Assembly (NCBI RefSeq): GCF_029267015.1 | Contig: NZ_JARIEA010000014.1 | Coordinates: 1 to 50,265, forward strand | Source of the DNA: Sporosarcina ureae | Lineage (GTDB): Bacteria; Bacillota; Bacilli; Bacillales_A; Planococcaceae | Length of the DNA stretch: 50,265 bases | Direction: 5' to 3' | In this document: positions 8,509 through 17,348 of the stretch, piece after piece | Layout: every line of letters starts with the position of its first letter | How positions within the stretch are numbered: position 1 is the first letter of the stretch | Notes under the pieces: model-generated | The model's database searches: none | What the model was told of the DNA's origin: nothing | The model's input: the letters and a program-made list of their open reading frames with translations, nothing else | Position numbers and translations under genes: made by a program

Positions 8509-9229
8509 GAAGATTAAAGATGCCGTTACTTCTATTGAAATGTCAAAAGCAATGGAAGATCGTATAAAAGAGAATATGGGAAAGAAAAAACCGAGTTCAG
8601 GGAATTATATAAAGTGGATTTCGGTAGCATGTGCATTTGGAATCCTTCTATCTATACTAATCAGCACTTCATTTTTTAATGAAAATGGTAATTTTACGAT
8701 TACTGCTTATGCATCTACCAATGATGGAAATCAACGTAACACAAAACTCTCATCAGAAAAAGCTACTTTTAAATTATCAACTGAAGATAGAACAGACGGT
8801 AGTTTAATTAGTATAAGTGGTGGTGGAGCTAATTTGATATTTACAGATGTCAGACTAGAAATAACTGGAGAACAGATTGAATCCATCACGTATGCGTTAA
8901 GCGAAGGCACTTTTGTGGAGGATGTTACATTTACATCTAAAGAGTATGTAGACACAAATTGGTTAGAATCGGAAAAGATAAACTTTATTACTACTGAGCC
9001 GGGTTCTGGGCAATTCCAAGGGATAAAGGAAATCGGAAATACGTATACAGTTCAGTATAATGAGCAGGACAAATATGAATATACACTTGCCATTCCTCAT
9101 GATGGTAAAAATATACTAACTGATGACAAAATAATCGAAGTAGTTGTTAACTATACAGACGGAAACTCTGATCAACAAGATATTGCGGTAACTCAAGAAT
9201 CAGACTCTATTTCATTAAAACTCCATTAA
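8498..9229 (+). CDS. Putative membrane-bound anti-sigma or sigma-associated sensor protein
   Basis: A 243-residue single-pass membrane protein: a short cytoplasmic head (about 35 residues), one membrane helix (YIKWISVACAFGILLSILIS, near residues 37-57) and a secreted domain of about 185 residues rich in T, S, D and E. The layout is that of the second gene of ECF sigma operons, often an anti-sigma factor. The head lacks the HxxxCxxC motif of zinc anti-sigma factors. ATG 8498 is chosen over ATG 8492 because AAGGAG (8485-8490) is 7 nt from the former and 1 nt from the latter. Translation is probably coupled to the sigma factor. The anti-sigma role is inferred from position only. Confidence 0.75.
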   Translation: MDFEKIKDAVTSIEMSKAMEDRIKENMGKKKPSSGNYIKWISVACAFGILLSILISTSFFNENGNFTITAYASTNDGNQRNTKLSSEKATFKLSTEDRTDGSLISISGGGANLIFTDVRLEITGEQIESITYALSEGTFVEDVTFTSKEYVDTNWLESEKINFITTEPGSGQFQGIKEIGNTYTVQYNEQDKYEYTLAIPHDGKNILTDDKIIEVVVNYTDGNSDQQDIAVTQESDSISLKLH

Positions 9230-9336
9230 ATTAATGGAATCTTTTAAGACGTGTAGTAGCAGTGCTAAACTGGTTTTTTTATGACTGTTGAATAATCTGC
9301 TGAAAAGCTCTCAGAGGATTGATGAATGAAAGAACT

Positions 9337-9374
9337 AAGACACCGAATTCTTAGGCGAATTCGGTGTCTTTTTG
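9337..9374 (+). terminator. Rho-independent terminator after the sigma operon
   Basis: A perfect 14-bp stem (9337-9350 with 9357-9370) with a 6-nt loop is followed by a run of T. It also lies just beyond the minus-strand AAA ATPase gene and may act for both convergent transcripts. Confidence 0.85.
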
Positions 9375-9424
9375 ATTTTGGTCACTAAATTGATTACTAG
9401 TAATGGCGACATATTTTATGTGTT

Positions 9425-10690
9425 TCAATACCCAATCGTCGAATCTGTTTCCCAATCATGCCGTGTGGCTTGTCTGTGCTGTTTCTGCAACTGGCGTATA
9501 CGTTCTTCGTATTGAATAGTTGCTTCATAATGATAGGTTAACGCAATTGACATGTATAGTTCATTCAGCTGTGAAACTGAAAGACCTTTCGCTTGCTTCG
9601 CTATTTCCTCGACTTGGTCAGTTGAGAGAATTTTTTTGCGGTCCAGTTTTTCGATATATTGCTTACGCACTGATTCTGTCGGAGACTTGATTTCATACGT
9701 GCTGTCAAAACGGCCTGCGCGGTTGATGAGAGCGGGGTCGATACGTTCGGGATAATTGGTCGTCCCGATGATGAACAAGCCGTCACGGACATGTACGCCG
9801 TCGAGGATGTTCAAAAATGTGCTTCTCATATGTTCCGGCATCGAGTCGATGTCTTCAATCACGAGAATGGCAGGCGCTAAACGTTCGACGGTATTAAATA
9901 CTTCCTGAACTGAATGGCTGCCGGTGTATTCTGTAATTTGCCAGTAGACGACAGGTGCGTCGGTTGTTCCCGTAATTGAGCGAACGAGCGTTGTTTTACC
10001 GTTACCAGGCGAGCCATATAATAATATTCCGCGCTTATAAGGTAGACCGTATTCTTTAAAAAATGCGCCTCCATCTCGGAAGAATTCATCGATCGAACGG
10101 AATAGATCGTTTTTTAAATCTTCATCCAGTAAGACGTCGCTACGTTCGATTTGTGTGCCTGCCGCATATGTCTTTTTCTCCATACCTTCTTCGGTGTCCA
10201 CCAAATACGTAATATTCGACTTCATCGCGTTCCGCTGTAATTGATTGAGTGACTCGATGAATTCTTTTACATGAGTGGCGGATGGGGCGAATACGGTATG
10301 TTCCGACCAGGTGGAGCCAGTTGCCACGTAATAGCTGATGTTGGCGATGGCGATTTCATGTTCGGGAAAGTAGATCAACTGATTGTCGATCGTGTCAGCA
10401 CTCTGCAACGAAAATGCATTGGCGTCAGGGTCTTGCTGGATTTTTTGAGTCGGAAGCGTCGGGTATATGTGACTGAGTGACTCGAATGGCAATTGCTTGC
10501 GTTGAATCAGTTCTGGTAACATCGTTTCAGTGTATGAAGCGAATTCATCGACTTGGATGATTTGCCAGTCTGCAGGTGAACGCTGTTGAAGTGTGTCGAG
10601 TATAGCTTCAATGACGACACCATAATATTGGTAGTGTGTCAGTTTTTCGTATTGTGTGGGGTGAAGAGGAACTAAAAAATCTGGTTTCAT
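9425..10690 (-). CDS. AAA family ATPase, YjoB-like
   Basis: A 421-residue protein with one AAA module in its C-terminal half. Walker A is GSPGNGKTT (about residue 226), Walker B is ILVIEDID and the second region of homology appears as IDPALINRAGRFD. The N-terminal half has no motif I know. Length and layout match B. subtilis YjoB (423 residues), a hexameric ATPase of the sigma-W regulon proposed to act as a chaperone, though that link is from memory. ATG 10690 is at the end of a GGAGAG-type binding site. It is downstream of the rhodanese gene on the same strand, separated by a hairpin, so it may be transcribed independently. Confidence 0.85.
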   Translation of the reverse strand: MKPDFLVPLHPTQYEKLTHYQYYGVVIEAILDTLQQRSPADWQIIQVDEFASYTETMLPELIQRKQLPFESLSHIYPTLPTQKIQQDPDANAFSLQSADTIDNQLIYFPEHEIAIANISYYVATGSTWSEHTVFAPSATHVKEFIESLNQLQRNAMKSNITYLVDTEEGMEKKTYAAGTQIERSDVLLDEDLKNDLFRSIDEFFRDGGAFFKEYGLPYKRGILLYGSPGNGKTTLVRSITGTTDAPVVYWQITEYTGSHSVQEVFNTVERLAPAILVIEDIDSMPEHMRSTFLNILDGVHVRDGLFIIGTTNYPERIDPALINRAGRFDSTYEIKSPTESVRKQYIEKLDRKKILSTDQVEEIAKQAKGLSVSQLNELYMSIALTYHYEATIQYEERIRQLQKQHRQATRHDWETDSTIGY

Positions 10691-10718
10691 TACGTAACAC
10701 TCTCCTTATAAATAAGTA

Positions 10719-10742
10719 GATCCCCCTTAAAAAAGGAGGATC
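10719..10742 (-). terminator. Hairpin between rhodanese and AAA ATPase genes
   Basis: A 10-bp stem with one G-U-type mismatch (10719-10728 with 10733-10742) and a short A-rich loop lies in the 60-nt gap between two minus-strand genes. On the minus strand it is followed by a modest T/A-rich stretch, so it is a weak terminator or attenuator. Confidence 0.45.
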
Positions 10743-10750
10743 CATGATGA

Positions 10751-11137
10751 TTATTTTGTTTTAATTTTACCTGACCATTGCTTGAAACCGCCGCGAAGTT
10801 GATAGATTTCCGTGCATCCTTTTTTCTTCAGGAATAATGCAGCACGGCCAGTACGGCTTGTGTTTTGATCGTAAAGATAAACCGGCTTATCGGGACGAAT
10901 TTCTTTATAGCGCTGTGAAAACTGTGTGAATGGGATATTACGAGCGCCTAAAATATGTCCTGCGTCAAAATCTTTCGGTTCGCGCACATCGATTAATTGT
11001 GCTTTACGATACCCTTGAATAAATTCTTCTTGTGTTAAAGTAGTCAATGCTTTTCCGACCCGTATGTATGTGATGACAAAATACAAGATGACCGCGAGCA
11101 CAGCTGCCCCTAAAACATAGTAATTTAAATAACTCAA
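10751..11137 (-). CDS. yqhL: Membrane-anchored rhodanese-domain protein YqhL
   Basis: A 128-residue protein: an N-terminal membrane helix (YYVLGAAVLAVILYFVITYI) and a rhodanese fold with AQLIDVREPKDFDAGHILGARNIPF. The usual active-site Cys position reads VYLYDQNTSRTGRAA, so the catalytic Cys is replaced by Asp-Gln and sulfur transfer is unlikely. I place the start at TTG 11137, with GAAGGAGG 7 nt upstream; upstream in-frame codons lack a ribosome-binding site. It is divergent from lipM, as B. subtilis yqhL neighbours yqhM/lipM, which supports the name. Confidence 0.85.
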   Translation of the reverse strand: MSYLNYYVLGAAVLAVILYFVITYIRVGKALTTLTQEEFIQGYRKAQLIDVREPKDFDAGHILGARNIPFTQFSQRYKEIRPDKPVYLYDQNTSRTGRAALFLKKKGCTEIYQLRGGFKQWSGKIKTK

Positions 11138-11282
11138 CAAACTTCCTCCTTCATCAATATCTCTATTATAAAGATTATCTAGCATCAGTTCAATCCTAAT
11201 GATAAAATGAAAGGCGTTATTGTTTTTTTCATTGACGAATTCCTATACTATAAGTGAAGTATGAATACGAAGGAGAATGAAT

Positions 11283-12116
11283 ATGACAAAATCCATATGG
11301 CATTACGTGGACTCTGGAAAATGCAGTCCATCCTTCAATATGGCACTGGATGAAGCGCTTCTTGACTTGCATAGTCGCGGAGAAATCGGTCCGGTTCTGC
11401 GTTTTTACGAATGGGAACCTGCCACATTATCGATTGGCTATTTCCAGCAGATAAAAAAAGATATCGATATGGAAAAAGTAAAAGAATTAGGACTCGGTTT
11501 CGTCCGCAGACCTACAGGGGGCCGTGGTGTCCTGCATGAACATGAACTTACATACAGTGTTATTGTCAGCGAAGAATATGAAGGTATGCCCGAAACCGTA
11601 ACGGAAGCGTATCGTGTCATATCAGGCGGATTGCTCGAAGGGTTCCGCAACTTGGGACTTCAGGCAGAGTTTTCGATTCCTGACAAAGAGGTAACAGAAC
11701 AGCTACGCAGTCCTAAAAGTGGTGTGTGTTTTGATGCGCCGAGCTGGTATGAGTTGGTCGTCGAAGGAAAGAAAGTGGCGGGCAGCGCACAAACACGTCA
11801 AAAAGGTGTCATTTTACAACACGGGGCTATTTTGATGAGTTTAGATGTCGATAAATTGACATCGATCTTCACCTATTCATCTCCTGCACTGAAAGAACGT
11901 GTCCGTAGAACGTTACCAGATCGTGCGATTGCGATTGATCGTTTGACCGATCGTGACATTTCAGTGAATGAATGCAAAGAAGCCTTTTCGAAAGGGTTTG
12001 AAAAGTCCCTTGATATTTCATTGGAACCACTGGAATTAACCGCTGAACACCTTGCATTGGTTCACAAGATTGAGAAGGAAAAGTATGCGAATGATGACTG
12101 GAATTACAAAAAATAA
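11283..12116 (+). CDS. lipM: Octanoyl-[ACP]:protein N-octanoyltransferase LipM
   Basis: Transfers octanoate from acyl carrier protein to GcvH at the start of lipoate synthesis in Firmicutes. The 277-residue protein has the BPL/LplA-type fold: [16 protein letters not shown], the [18 protein letters not shown] loop near residues 73-92 and the catalytic-Cys segment [15 protein letters not shown] followed by the conserved Lys in [14 protein letters not shown] 11283 is 7 nt after AAGGAG; ATG 11277 would be only 1 nt away. Its product feeds the lipoylated E2 of the bkd complex encoded later in this window. Length matches B. subtilis LipM (278). Confidence 0.93.
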   Translation: MTKSIWHYVDSGKCSPSFNMALDEALLDLHSRGEIGPVLRFYEWEPATLSIGYFQQIKKDIDMEKVKELGLGFVRRPTGGRGVLHEHELTYSVIVSEEYEGMPETVTEAYRVISGGLLEGFRNLGLQAEFSIPDKEVTEQLRSPKSGVCFDAPSWYELVVEGKKVAGSAQTRQKGVILQHGAILMSLDVDKLTSIFTYSSPALKERVRRTLPDRAIAIDRLTDRDISVNECKEAFSKGFEKSLDISLEPLELTAEHLALVHKIEKEKYANDDWNYKK

Positions 12117-12205
12117 AATTGGTGCTTTGGTTTTATTTTTTTGGGCAAAATGGTATGACATCAACGATTTTAGAATTCTGATGAAAACTGTCGATTGATA
12201 TACTA

Positions 12206-12221
12206 TTCAATATGTAGTAGA
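12206..12221. promoter_or_regulatory. NrdR box 1
   Basis: The core CAATATGTAG fits the NrdR-box core CwATATnTwG. It lies 32 bp (three helical turns) upstream of a second, better box. Tandem NrdR boxes with this spacing are the known binding unit of the nucleotide-sensing repressor of ribonucleotide reductase genes. Confidence 0.7.
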
Positions 12222-12237
12222 TTATTTAATAAGACAA

Positions 12238-12253
12238 ACACTATATGTAGTGT
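12238..12253. promoter_or_regulatory. NrdR box 2
   Basis: The 16-mer ACACTATATGTAGTGT matches the NrdR consensus acaCwATATaTwGtgt at 15 of 16 positions and is nearly palindromic. It ends 26 nt before the nrdJ start codon, so bound NrdR would cover the promoter or start site. NrdR itself is not encoded in the window. Confidence 0.85.
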
Positions 12254-12279
12254 TTGATGCTGTAGAAGGAGGATGTTAT

Positions 12280-13722
12280 ATGGTTACGATGTCGAAACAA
12301 GGCGAACCATCTTTGAACAAACAACAACTGAATGAGGACATTGCAACGTTTCCTCAAGTGCACCCGATTACAGATGATATGAAGTTGACTCACAGTGGGG
12401 TATCACGTCTGGTGATGATCGATCGATATTCATTTAAGGATATGGAAAAGAAGACACTGAAAGAAGGCGATTTCGTCGTTCTGACAGTGAGGGAAGATCC
12501 GAAGTTTCCGGCGCGAGGGTTAGGTTATATTACGAAGCTCGACCTAGAGAACAACATAGCGGATATTTGGATTGAGGAAGAGTATCGTTCATCCATCGAA
12601 GATATGGACGCTCAATCTAAAGGAATTATTACGCGTCCGCTTGATGTGCTTGAAAAACCTCTTGAAGTGTTCTACGAGCAGATCGCGAAACGTAATGCGA
12701 CAGGTCTTGCTTCCGTTGAGAAATCGGAAGATCGACGTACAGAGTCGTATAACAAGTTTTATGATCAGTTGAGCGCATTGAACTTCATCCCGGCGGGTCG
12801 TGTGCTGTATGGGGCAGGGTCAGATACGGACGTTACGTTCTTCAACTGTTACGTTATGCCGTTTGTTCCTGATTCACGCGAAGGGATTTCTGATCACCGC
12901 AAGCAAGTGATGGAGATCATGAGTCGTGGTGGCGGTGTAGGAACGAATGGTTCGACATTGCGTCCACGCAACACATTGGCGCGCGGTGTCAACGGTAAAT
13001 CATCTGGTTCGGTTTCATGGCTTGATGATATTGCGAAGCTGACTCATTTGGTTGAGCAGGGCGGATCAAGACGTGGAGCACAAATGATCATGTTATCCAA
13101 CTGGCACCCGGACATTTATGAATTTATCATTTCCAAGATGCAAAATCCGCGAATTTTGCGTTATTTGATCGAAAACACAGAAGATGAAATGATTAAGAAG
13201 CTGGCACATGAAAAATTGAATTTCAAACCATTGACAGCACAAGAAGAAGCGATGTATCAAGGTGTTGCAAATTATAAAGAAATCCCCGGTCAAGGTGGAT
13301 TTAACGCAGCGATCATTCGTGACGCGGAGTTGAAACTCCAAGATGGCGGAACGTATACTGTTCATAATCCAGAATTCCTGACAGGTGCGAACATTTCTGT
13401 CACATTAACGGATGATTTCATGAAAGCTGTAGAAGAGAACGCGGAGTATGACTTGCGCTTCCCAGCAGTCGAAAATTATTCACCTGAACAAATGAAACAT
13501 TATAACGAACAATGGCATGAAGTCGGTGATGTTCGCGAATGGGAACGTCAAGGACATGAAGTGCGTGTCTATCGTACGATCAAAGCCCGTGCATTATGGG
13601 ATTTAATTAATATCTGTGCTACGTATTCAGCAGAACCTGGCATTTTCTTTATTGATAATGCTAATAATGAAACGAATGCGAAAGCGTACGGACAGCAAGT
13701 TGTAGCAACGAATCCGTGTGGT
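12280..13722 (+). CDS. nrdJ: Adenosylcobalamin-dependent ribonucleotide reductase, exon 1
   Basis: First exon of a class II ribonucleotide reductase, which reduces ribonucleotides to deoxyribonucleotides using a thiyl radical made with coenzyme B12. The 481 codons contain FFNCYVMPFVPD (first redox Cys), GGGVGTNGSTLRPR, SSGSVSWLDDIAKLTHLVEQGG and end at ATNPCG, the strand with the radical-site Cys. ATG 12280 follows AGAAGGAGG by 7 nt. At codon 481 the gene is interrupted by a group I intron. Joined to 14505-15623 the frame is continuous and reads NPCGEQPLAPYSVCNL, giving an 853-residue protein. Without splicing the frame adds 10 residues and stops at 13753-13755. Two NrdR boxes lie upstream. 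Confidence 0.93.
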
Positions 13723-14504
13723 GGACTTCGCCTCACGTTAAAAATTGCGGGATGAAGCGGGAAAGCTGAGAAATAGTATAATTAAATAAATATTAAATTG
13801 ACGAGGGGCTTATGAAAAAAATATGTAAAGCGTGTGGTATTACTAAATCTGTTAATGAGTTCGAAAAACGAAAAGATAGCAGAGATGGATACAGGCAACA
13901 ATGTAAAGTATGTAAAAAAAGCCATTCGACTTATTCTAAAGCAAAGTGGGCGGAAGACGATCATATTTCATTTTGGAGAGTTAGATCGTACAGTCTTAAC
14001 AATGCAAAGGGAAGAAGAACTGGAATTGCCGCGGAAGTAATTATTAACTCTGAGCCGATTTCAGGAGTGGAATTAAAGTTACTCTATGATACTGATCCAT
14101 GTTGTCATTATTGCAAAATACCACTAAAACGTGAAAACATTGTGTTTGATCATATGCAACCACTATCTAGAGAAGGAAGACATGAAATTAATAATATCGC
14201 CATTTCTTGTAGCGATTGTAATAATTTAAAAGGAATTAGAGATATGAAAGAATTCCATGAGTTTCTTCTAGATTATGTAAGTCGATTTTCAAATTAATTA
14301 TACTTGCCAATCCGAACCGAAGGCTGGAAGTAAAATTCTAGTCAGGGGCAACGCATACCTGGTGATCCTGATTGATAATAATCAGACTATAATCCAGGCA
14401 CGAGACCGCAACACTGTATGAAAGAAACAGTGAAAATGTATGCTGAACTTACAGGAAGACAACTGTAAGAACTAGAGGATAAAAAGCCTTTAGGATAACA
14501 ACTG
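13723..14504 (+). ncRNA. Group I self-splicing intron in nrdJ
   Basis: A 782-nt insertion. The 5' exon ends in U and the intron ends in G, as group I introns require. P1 can be drawn: exon bases CGTGTGGT (13715-13722) pair with intron GCCTCACG (13730-13737), giving a U.G wobble exactly at the splice site, one internal U-U mismatch and a 7-nt loop. Segments resembling the conserved core are the GCGGGAAAGCTG stretch near 13757 and CAGACTATAATCC near 14382-14394. Removing 13723-14504 restores the reading frame. The intron encodes an HNH endonuclease. Group I introns in ribonucleotide reductase genes are known from Bacillus chromosomes and phages such as SPbeta; the boundaries here are my reading. 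Confidence 0.9.
13812..14297 (+). CDS. Intron-encoded HNH homing endonuclease
   Basis: A 161-residue protein. The N-terminal zinc-ribbon-like part has CKACG and CKVCKK (residues 4-37) around a conserved F-E-K-R-K-D-S-R-D-G linker. The C-terminal HNH nuclease has CCHYC, FDHMQPLSREGRHEINNIAISCSDCN and a final KG, with the H-N-H metal and catalytic residues in order. It lies wholly inside the group I intron with its own GAGGGG ribosome-binding site, and ends about 200 nt before the 3' splice site, so it occupies a peripheral loop. It probably cuts intronless nrdJ alleles near the NPCG codons to copy the intron. Confidence 0.92.
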   Translation: MKKICKACGITKSVNEFEKRKDSRDGYRQQCKVCKKSHSTYSKAKWAEDDHISFWRVRSYSLNNAKGRRTGIAAEVIINSEPISGVELKLLYDTDPCCHYCKIPLKRENIVFDHMQPLSREGRHEINNIAISCSDCNNLKGIRDMKEFHEFLLDYVSRFSN

Positions 14505-15623
14505 GAACAACCACTTGCACCATATTCTGTCTGTAACTTAGCTGCTGTGAACCTAGCTGAAATGACAGACAAAGAAACTAAAACAGTGAACTTTAAGAAA
14601 TTAATAGAAACAGTTAAAACAGGTGTACGTATGCAGGATAACGTCATCGACGCGACACCGTATTTCCTTGAAGACAATAAAGTACAAGCCCTTGGCGAAC
14701 GCCGTGTGGGACTTGGGGTCATGGGACTTGCCGATCTTCACATCTATTGTGAAAAAACATATGGCTCCCCTGAAGGAAATCAATTAGTGGAAGAAGTATT
14801 TGAAACAATTGCAACCACTGCTTATCGTGAATCCATCGAATTAGCGAAAGAAAAGGGAAGTTTCCCATTCTTAATCGGTAAAACAGATGAAGAAACGAAA
14901 GCATTGCGTCACGCGTTTATCAATTCGGGCTTCATGAAACGCATGCCTGAAGATATCCGTGAAGCGATTCTTGAACATGGTATTAGGAATTCCCATTTAC
15001 TTACAGTTGCACCTACGGGATCTACAGGAACCATGGTAGGCGTTAGTACAGGCCTTGAACCATATTTTTCCTTTACCTACTACCGCAGTGGCCGTCTAGG
15101 GAAGTTCATCGAAGTAAAAGCAGAAATCGTGGAAGAGTATTTGCAAGCTAATCCAGATGCAGATCCAAACAACTTGCCTGATTGGTTTATTTCTTCAATG
15201 GAACTAGCACCAGAAGCACATGCGGATGTACAATGTATCATTCAACGCTGGATTGACAGCTCTATCTCTAAAACTGTTAACGCGCCGCGCGGTTACACAG
15301 TGAAGCAGGTCGAGAGTGTCTATGAGAGACTGTATAAAGGCGGAGCGAAAGGCGGTACAGTATACGTCGATGGTAGCCGTGATTCACAAGTACTCACTCT
15401 AAAAGCGGAAGATAATATCCCCGACACAGGAGAAGAAGTCGAAGTGGCGGAACAGCCAAAAGTTGTGCTCGTCAATACGATTCAGGCACTGCGTTCTACA
15501 AATGTTACGATCGGTTCAGAAGTGGGCGATACATGCCCGGTTTGCCGACAAGGCACAGTAGAAGAAATTGGCGGATGTAATACATGTACGAATTGCCAAG
15601 CGCAATTAAAGTGTGGATTATAA
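14505..15623 (+). CDS. nrdJ: Adenosylcobalamin-dependent ribonucleotide reductase, exon 2
   Basis: Second exon, 372 codons plus stop, in frame with exon 1 after intron removal. It begins GAA CAA CCA (EQPLAPYSVCNL), completing the radical-site motif, and continues with LGVMGLADL, the phosphate/diphosphate loop VAPTGSTGTMVGVSTGLEPYF and a C-terminal tail TCPVCRQGTVEEIGGCNTC with CxxC pairs typical of NrdJ tails that carry electrons from thioredoxin or bind zinc. A GTG at 14547 could be mistaken for a start, but no ribosome-binding site precedes it. The tail is intact, so the spliced enzyme should be functional. Confidence 0.93.
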   Translation, partial: EQPLAPYSVCNLAAVNLAEMTDKETKTVNFKKLIETVKTGVRMQDNVIDATPYFLEDNKVQALGERRVGLGVMGLADLHIYCEKTYGSPEGNQLVEEVFETIATTAYRESIELAKEKGSFPFLIGKTDEETKALRHAFINSGFMKRMPEDIREAILEHGIRNSHLLTVAPTGSTGTMVGVSTGLEPYFSFTYYRSGRLGKFIEVKAEIVEEYLQANPDADPNNLPDWFISSMELAPEAHADVQCIIQRWIDSSISKTVNAPRGYTVKQVESVYERLYKGGAKGGTVYVDGSRDSQVLTLKAEDNIPDTGEEVEVAEQPKVVLVNTIQALRSTNVTIGSEVGDTCPVCRQGTVEEIGGCNTCTNCQAQLKCGL

Positions 15624-15636
15624 TAAAATGATAGTG

Positions 15637-15670
15637 AAAAACCCGAATGCGCTTATGCATTCGGGTTTTT
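15637..15670 (+). terminator. nrdJ terminator
   Basis: Perfect 14-bp stem including its A/T ends (15637-15650 with 15657-15670) and a 6-nt loop, ending in a T run, 14 nt after the nrdJ stop codon. Confidence 0.9.
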
Positions 15671-15702
15671 ATGTAGTGTAAGTACATGTAGATACCAAAG
15701 AA

Positions 15703-15731
15703 AGCCCCAAATGCATAACGCATTCGGGGCT
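15703..15731 (-). terminator. yqhQ terminator
   Basis: A 12-bp stem with one mismatch (15703-15714 with 15720-15731) lies 10 nt after the yqhQ stop on the minus strand and is followed by a T-rich stretch there. Its stem resembles that of the facing nrdJ terminator. Confidence 0.8.
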
Positions 15732-15740
15732 CGTTTTCTC

Positions 15741-16730
15741 TTATGAAAGAAGAGGTTTCGGCTCATTTGCTTCTTCTACTTTTACTGCAACTTCAGGATT
15801 CAGCACTCCGACTCCATGCTCTTCGACTTCCAGTAACTTTTCGAATGAAGCAATGGCAACTTCGACTTGCTTGTCGTCTGGCTCTTTTGTTGTCAGTAAT
15901 TGCAACCAAAGTCCAGGATAGCCTAGATAACGAAGCACCGGCACGTTACGCACCGCATTCGTCAACTGCAATACTTCAAATGACACACCAAGCACTACAG
16001 GAATCAATAAAATCCGGTTCAGAACACGTAACCAAAGCGGATCAGTCGGAACTAGGAAGTAGATGAACATTCCGACAATCACTGTAAACAAAATGAAACT
16101 ACTACCGCATCGGTAATGTAAACGAGATTGCGATTGAACGTTTTCTACTGTCATTTCCATATTGCTTTCGTAGTTATTGATGACTTTGTGTTCCGCTCCG
16201 TGATACTGGAAAACACGTTTGATAAGCGGTGTCAGTGAAATCAATCCAATATAGGTCAGCAACAAGAATAGTTTGAAGAAACTTTCAATCATGATTTGCG
16301 CCGTTTTGCCAGGTGCTACAGATTGGAATAACTCTGCTAAGAAAACCGGCACGAGAGTAAAGACGAATTTACCAAATATAAATGATAAAACGCCAACTGC
16401 TGCTACTCCGAGAATCATCACAAGTTTCGACGTCTCTTCTTCTTTCGCATGATCCTCTTCTTCGCCAGGCATCACGTCGAAGCGATCACTCGCGAACGTC
16501 AAATGCTTGGAACCATTTCCAGCGGATTCAATCAATGCTACAATTCCACGGATTAAAGGAATTTTCTTTAATTTAGTACGAACAGGATGTGATTCTCTCG
16601 GTACATGGTAGTACTCGATCGTATCATCTTTACGGCGAATTGCAGTGACCGTATCCTTCTTTCCACCGAACATTACACCTTCTATAAGTGCTTGACCTCC
16701 GTATGCTGGAGGAGTTTTCTGTTGGCTCAT
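15741..16730 (-). CDS. yqhQ: DUF1385 membrane protein YqhQ
   Basis: A 329-residue member of the DUF1385 family. It starts with the conserved YGGQALIEGVMFGGKK, has about four membrane segments (for example KLVMILGVAAVGVLSFIFG and FILFTVIVGMFIYFLV) and the hallmark YHGAEHKVINNYE followed by RCGSSFILF. The family is thought to be a membrane metalloprotease-like or transporter-like protein; its function is not settled. Divergent from yqhR, as in B. subtilis. The ribosome-binding site before ATG 16730 is weak (GTGGG). Confidence 0.88.
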   Translation of the reverse strand: MSQQKTPPAYGGQALIEGVMFGGKKDTVTAIRRKDDTIEYYHVPRESHPVRTKLKKIPLIRGIVALIESAGNGSKHLTFASDRFDVMPGEEEDHAKEEETSKLVMILGVAAVGVLSFIFGKFVFTLVPVFLAELFQSVAPGKTAQIMIESFFKLFLLLTYIGLISLTPLIKRVFQYHGAEHKVINNYESNMEMTVENVQSQSRLHYRCGSSFILFTVIVGMFIYFLVPTDPLWLRVLNRILLIPVVLGVSFEVLQLTNAVRNVPVLRYLGYPGLWLQLLTTKEPDDKQVEVAIASFEKLLEVEEHGVGVLNPEVAVKVEEANEPKPLLS

Positions 16731-16852
16731 AACATACCCACACTTTCTGTCGTAAGAAACGATATTCTTATTGTACTAAAAAAACTGAAGTTGCACCATT
16801 GAGATGTTTAAAAATGTGTAAATAACCCGACACTGGAAGGGGAGGTATTGTC

Positions 16853-17278
16853 ATGAAAATTACATCAACACATGTTTGGACAGCTGTCATGGCGGCTGTA
16901 CTAGCTATCATCTCGTTAAAATTCCTTAAAGTATTTAAATTTATAAAATGGTCGCCGATCGGCTGGACTAAGAAATTTCATATGTTTGCAACCTATCCTA
17001 GTTGGCTTAAATGGATCATATTGTGGGCAATCTGCTTTTTGCTATTTTTCATTTTATACTATCTCGCACGTCTAACGTTCAAGATTCCGCCCTCGGTGTC
17101 TTCATTAATCGTCACAGTCATTGCGATTATTTTCATTGAATGGATAATTCACGTAAAAGCGGATTTGACGATGACGCAGTACATTAAAAAAATATCGATT
17201 CCGTTTGCTTGTCTGTTTGCGATGATCTTCCGTTTCGTGATAGGAACGTCTGTCTACATGAAAAAAACATTTGGTTAG
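16853..17278 (+). CDS. yqhR: YqhR family membrane protein
   Basis: A 141-residue integral membrane protein with four hydrophobic segments (near residues 8-25, 55-75, 80-100 and 115-135). ATG 16853 follows GGGGAGG by 8 nt. Position between yqhQ and aroQ matches B. subtilis yqhR. No catalytic motif is visible and the function is unknown. Confidence 0.82.
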   Translation: MKITSTHVWTAVMAAVLAIISLKFLKVFKFIKWSPIGWTKKFHMFATYPSWLKWIILWAICFLLFFILYYLARLTFKIPPSVSSLIVTVIAIIFIEWIIHVKADLTMTQYIKKISIPFACLFAMIFRFVIGTSVYMKKTFG

Positions 17279-17348
17279 AACGGTATTAGTTTGTCCCGCT
17301 ACCTCATTGTGCTAAAATAGGAAAGAAAAATGAGTGGGAGGGGATTAA

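Noticed and set aside
12117..12279. Cobalamin riboswitch before the B12-dependent nrdJ
   Set aside because: The gap is only 163 nt, lacks the conserved B12-box, and is well explained by two NrdR boxes.
13723..14504. nrdJ as a frameshifted or disrupted pseudogene, or an intein
   Set aside because: Exact splice boundaries with U before and G at the end restore the frame at a conserved motif, and the insert frame is closed by a stop after 10 codons. An intein would stay in frame through the insert.
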